Below are positions 5,901 through 6,337 of a stretch of 6,337 nucleotides of DNA, in pieces. The notes under the pieces were generated by a model. It had not been told where the DNA came from, searched no databases, and was given only the letters and a program-made list of their open reading frames with translations. The stretch comes from Candidatus Nealsoniibacteriota bacterium (lineage in GTDB: Bacteria; Patescibacteriota; Minisyncoccia; Minisyncoccales; PWPS01). Location of the stretch: NCBI GenBank assembly GCA_003554445.1, contig PWGJ01000100.1:1-6337 (forward strand), read 5' to 3'. Every line of letters begins with the position of its first letter. Position 1 is the stretch's first letter. The position numbers and the translations under genes are program-made.

Positions 5901-6136
5901 TTGTCGATGAGTCCTTCTCTAAGCAAAAGTCTTTTCATCTCGACGATGCGTTGCTTGCGGCGTCTTTTCACGCGGCGTGCGCCGCGCTTGTTGCGGCGGT
6001 CTTCGTTGTTTGATGCGTTTGCCTCTTCAAACAGTCTTACTCCGGCGTCGACAATGTTGTGTTCGTGGTCGATGACGCCCCAGCCGACCGAAGTGACGCC
6101 GATGTCGATTCCCAGTACATAGTCTTTGCTTTGCAT
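2909..6136 (-). CDS. cas9: Cas9, compact type II-A RNA-guided DNA endonuclease
   Basis: 1075 aa, close in size and layout to SaCas9 (1053 aa) and well below the ~1370 aa of SpCas9. With crRNA:tracrRNA it cuts both strands of matching DNA. RuvC-I is GIDIGVTSVGW with D11. An arginine-rich bridge helix follows (about 41-75), then REC (about 76-435), RuvC-II KIVLETTRAKN with E485, HNH EIDHIIPYSVSMDNS with D567, H568 and N591, and RuvC-III YKHHAIDALIAA with H724 and D727. All nuclease residues are intact. ILMYHNDPQTFEKM (846-859) marks the WED region as SaCas9-like. The PAM-interacting domain spans about 931-1075; FIGTNND (1015-1021) matches SaCas9 VIGVNND, but R1015 of SaCas9 aligns with Q1038 here, so the PAM should differ. 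ATG at 6136 is supported by a strong ribosome binding site and by homology beginning there. Domain limits are by-eye estimates. Confidence 0.98.
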   Translation of the reverse strand: MQSKDYVLGIDIGVTSVGWGVIDHEHNIVDAGVRLFEEANASNNEDRRNKRGARRVKRRRKQRIVEMKRLLLREGLIDKDFAPYENPYEIRVQGLRRKLSNEELATALLHLVKRRGSSLDVIEDDEQKVKEDQKAKKQLSKNARKMWEEKKHVCEIQLERLRQRGHIRGEDNIFQTDDYKKEAKAILENQDVSKAFIDDALELIVRKRHYSEGPGSKTSPTPYGRWRYDENGQLIEVDLIEEMRGKCSVYPEEKRAPKESFSAELFNFLNDLNNIKINSREEPELSKEEKEAVIAIIRKQGHLTPKTNQPKALANILDVEIEEISGFRTDTKNNPIMTEFKGYKKLLKEFKKHNASLKDQDETLDAIAEILTAKKQKSERIEAFQDLGLAEDLADSLSELPGFTQYHSLSLKAIREINGEMLLTSKNQMEIITENNLVQQDIPDKLTLNEDAILSPVAKRAHRETLKVIEALTKKYGHFDKIVLETTRAKNSAEERQMERRRQDRNRERNKEVEELLEDYGEQAQRVKGQKALKVRLYKEQNGKCAYSYNPLSLDDIVNDRDTYEIDHIIPYSVSMDNSYHNKVLCEGRANQFKGNKTPFMYFKSGKAYGAVKDFDTFKNNVLQNPNYSRKKKEMLLREEDVTKFDMLKEFTARNLVDTSYAIRTLMTTIKQFYKHHNIPTKVFTVRGQVTNLFRNIGASAFLKDHPNIEENPLDKSREVYKHHAIDALIAARLSEQKLIRKLMRLDRTKDIDEDTGEVLYEITPLEDRELVKFVKHLAEFDEDDFKYSWKVDKKPNRAFSDETIYSTRIKDNEEYLVKKHKDIYNMESKDLKKKLFKDNKTKEKILMYHNDPQTFEKMEKTYEQYKHEKYPFAAYKEEHGPIRKHSKNGNGPLVKQIKYLDAKVGSHLDISDKYPTGEKRVVLKQISPYRTDFYKNPDGKIKFVTIKFAEMEPVQGENPFDIKEFIIPNDLYHQKKQAKKIDGNAEFLHSFNRNEIIEIVSKEKDAIQREQGRFIGTNNDTTGIIEIKTIEAKDAKQEKRTIGRKTVDVKKYAVSPIGDMKKVDREQLKLRVRA

Positions 6137-6140
6137 AATT

Positions 6141-6148
6141 TCCTCCCT
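6141..6148 (-). promoter_or_regulatory. Ribosome binding site of cas9
   Basis: The minus strand reads AGGGAGGA followed by AATT and ATG, giving a near-consensus Shine-Dalgarno at good spacing. It fixes the cas9 start at 6136 and is the strongest initiation signal in the locus. Confidence 0.88.
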
Positions 6149-6203
6149 ATATTTTCACGCGAACTCCAAAAAGGCACATCGCGCGATTCTTCACTATACC
6201 CCT

Positions 6204-6232
6204 ATCATACCGTTACGTCTGGATTTTTTCAA
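6204..6232 (-). promoter_or_regulatory. Promoter of the cas9 operon
   Basis: -35 TTGAAA (6232-6227), a 17-bp spacer and -10 TATGAT (6209-6204), each one base from consensus. The predicted start is near 6197, leaving a leader of about 60 nt before the cas9 ATG. A second TATAGT (6198-6193) lies just downstream but lacks a -35. The promoter overlaps the final codons and stop of the upstream gene. No regulator site can be recognised. Confidence 0.75.
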
Positions 6233-6335
6233 TCTGCGTCAGGAAGTTTTTGAGTTGTTTTTTGTTGTTGCGAAGCAGGGTGTTGCCTTCTTTTAGCAAC
6301 TCCAACCGTTCGCCGAGTTTGTCTAGTAGCTGTTC
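6213..6335 (-). CDS. Hypothetical protein, C-terminal fragment (charged helix)
   Basis: Open minus-strand frame entering from the right window edge and ending in TAA at 6215-6213; 40 residues are visible. They begin EQLLDKLGERLELL and end FLTQIEKIQT. The fragment is highly charged with leucines at near-heptad spacing, as in a coiled coil or long amphipathic helix. The codons are sensible and the other two minus-strand frames are stopped or of odd composition, so I judge it a genuine gene end. It runs in the same direction as cas9, with its stop 76 bp upstream of the cas9 ATG and no clear terminator between. The cas9 promoter is embedded in its 3' end. The family cannot be identified from this piece. 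Confidence 0.6.
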   Translation of the reverse strand, partial: EQLLDKLGERLELLKEGNTLLRNNKKQLKNFLTQIEKIQT

Positions 6336-6337
6336 GA

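Noticed and set aside
652..6136. Mycoplasma/Spiroplasma genetic code (TGA as Trp)
   Set aside because: Trp codons are TGG, cas9 ends at TGA exactly where SaCas9-like homology ends, and all four cas genes are full length under the standard code.
6181..6190. Possible terminator between the right-edge gene and cas9 (the TCGCGCGA palindrome and a nearby T-run)
   Set aside because: The dyad is too short and is not followed directly by a T-run; it does not form a convincing intrinsic terminator.

Overview
The window carries a complete, compact type II-A CRISPR-Cas locus on the minus strand, read from right to left: cas9, tracrRNA, cas1, cas2, csn2, leader, CRISPR array. The host is most likely a low-to-mid GC Gram-positive bacterium (Bacillota). 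The reasons are the csn2-containing type II-A layout, a small Cas9 of the Staphylococcus aureus / S. thermophilus CRISPR1 kind, a strong AGGGAGGA ribosome binding site, and TTGAAA/TATNNT promoters. All genes use TGG for Trp and cas9 ends in TGA, so the Mycoplasma/Spiroplasma code does not apply. I cannot name a genus.

Right edge (6213-6337): the last 40 codons of an unidentified gene encoding a charged, helical, coiled-coil-like C-terminus. The cas9 promoter lies across its stop codon. 2909-6136: a 1075-aa Cas9 with intact RuvC (D11, E485, H724, D727) and HNH (D567, H568, N591) residues and an SaCas9-like C-terminus. By eye, its PAM-reading arginine is replaced by a Gln-x-Lys pair as in St1Cas9. 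2764-2877: a tracrRNA with its own promoter, a 5' hairpin, a bulged anti-repeat matching 30 of the 36 repeat bases, three further hairpins and an intrinsic terminator. 1858-2760 cas1, 1545-1853 cas2 and 652-1533 csn2 follow with 4- and 11-bp gaps. 610-651: a 42-bp leader holding an extended -10 promoter, the type II-A leader-anchoring motif ATTTGAG flush against the first repeat, and a perfect 10-bp-arm palindrome. 442-609: three identical 36-bp repeats and two 30-bp spacers. 4-453: a plus-strand ORF of unknown function that converges on the array and ends inside the terminal repeat.

How it works together: Cas1, Cas2 and Csn2 (with Cas9 and tracrRNA choosing PAM-flanked targets) insert spacers at the leader-repeat junction. 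The array is transcribed leftward from the leader; the pre-crRNA pairs with tracrRNA, is presumably cut by host RNase III, and guides Cas9. The tracrRNA gene and its terminator sit directly upstream of the cas1 start codon, so adaptation genes are probably expressed only by read-through. The system appears intact. The points that stand out are the mid-operon tracrRNA, the minimal palindromic leader/promoter, the altered PAM-reading residues and the very short array.
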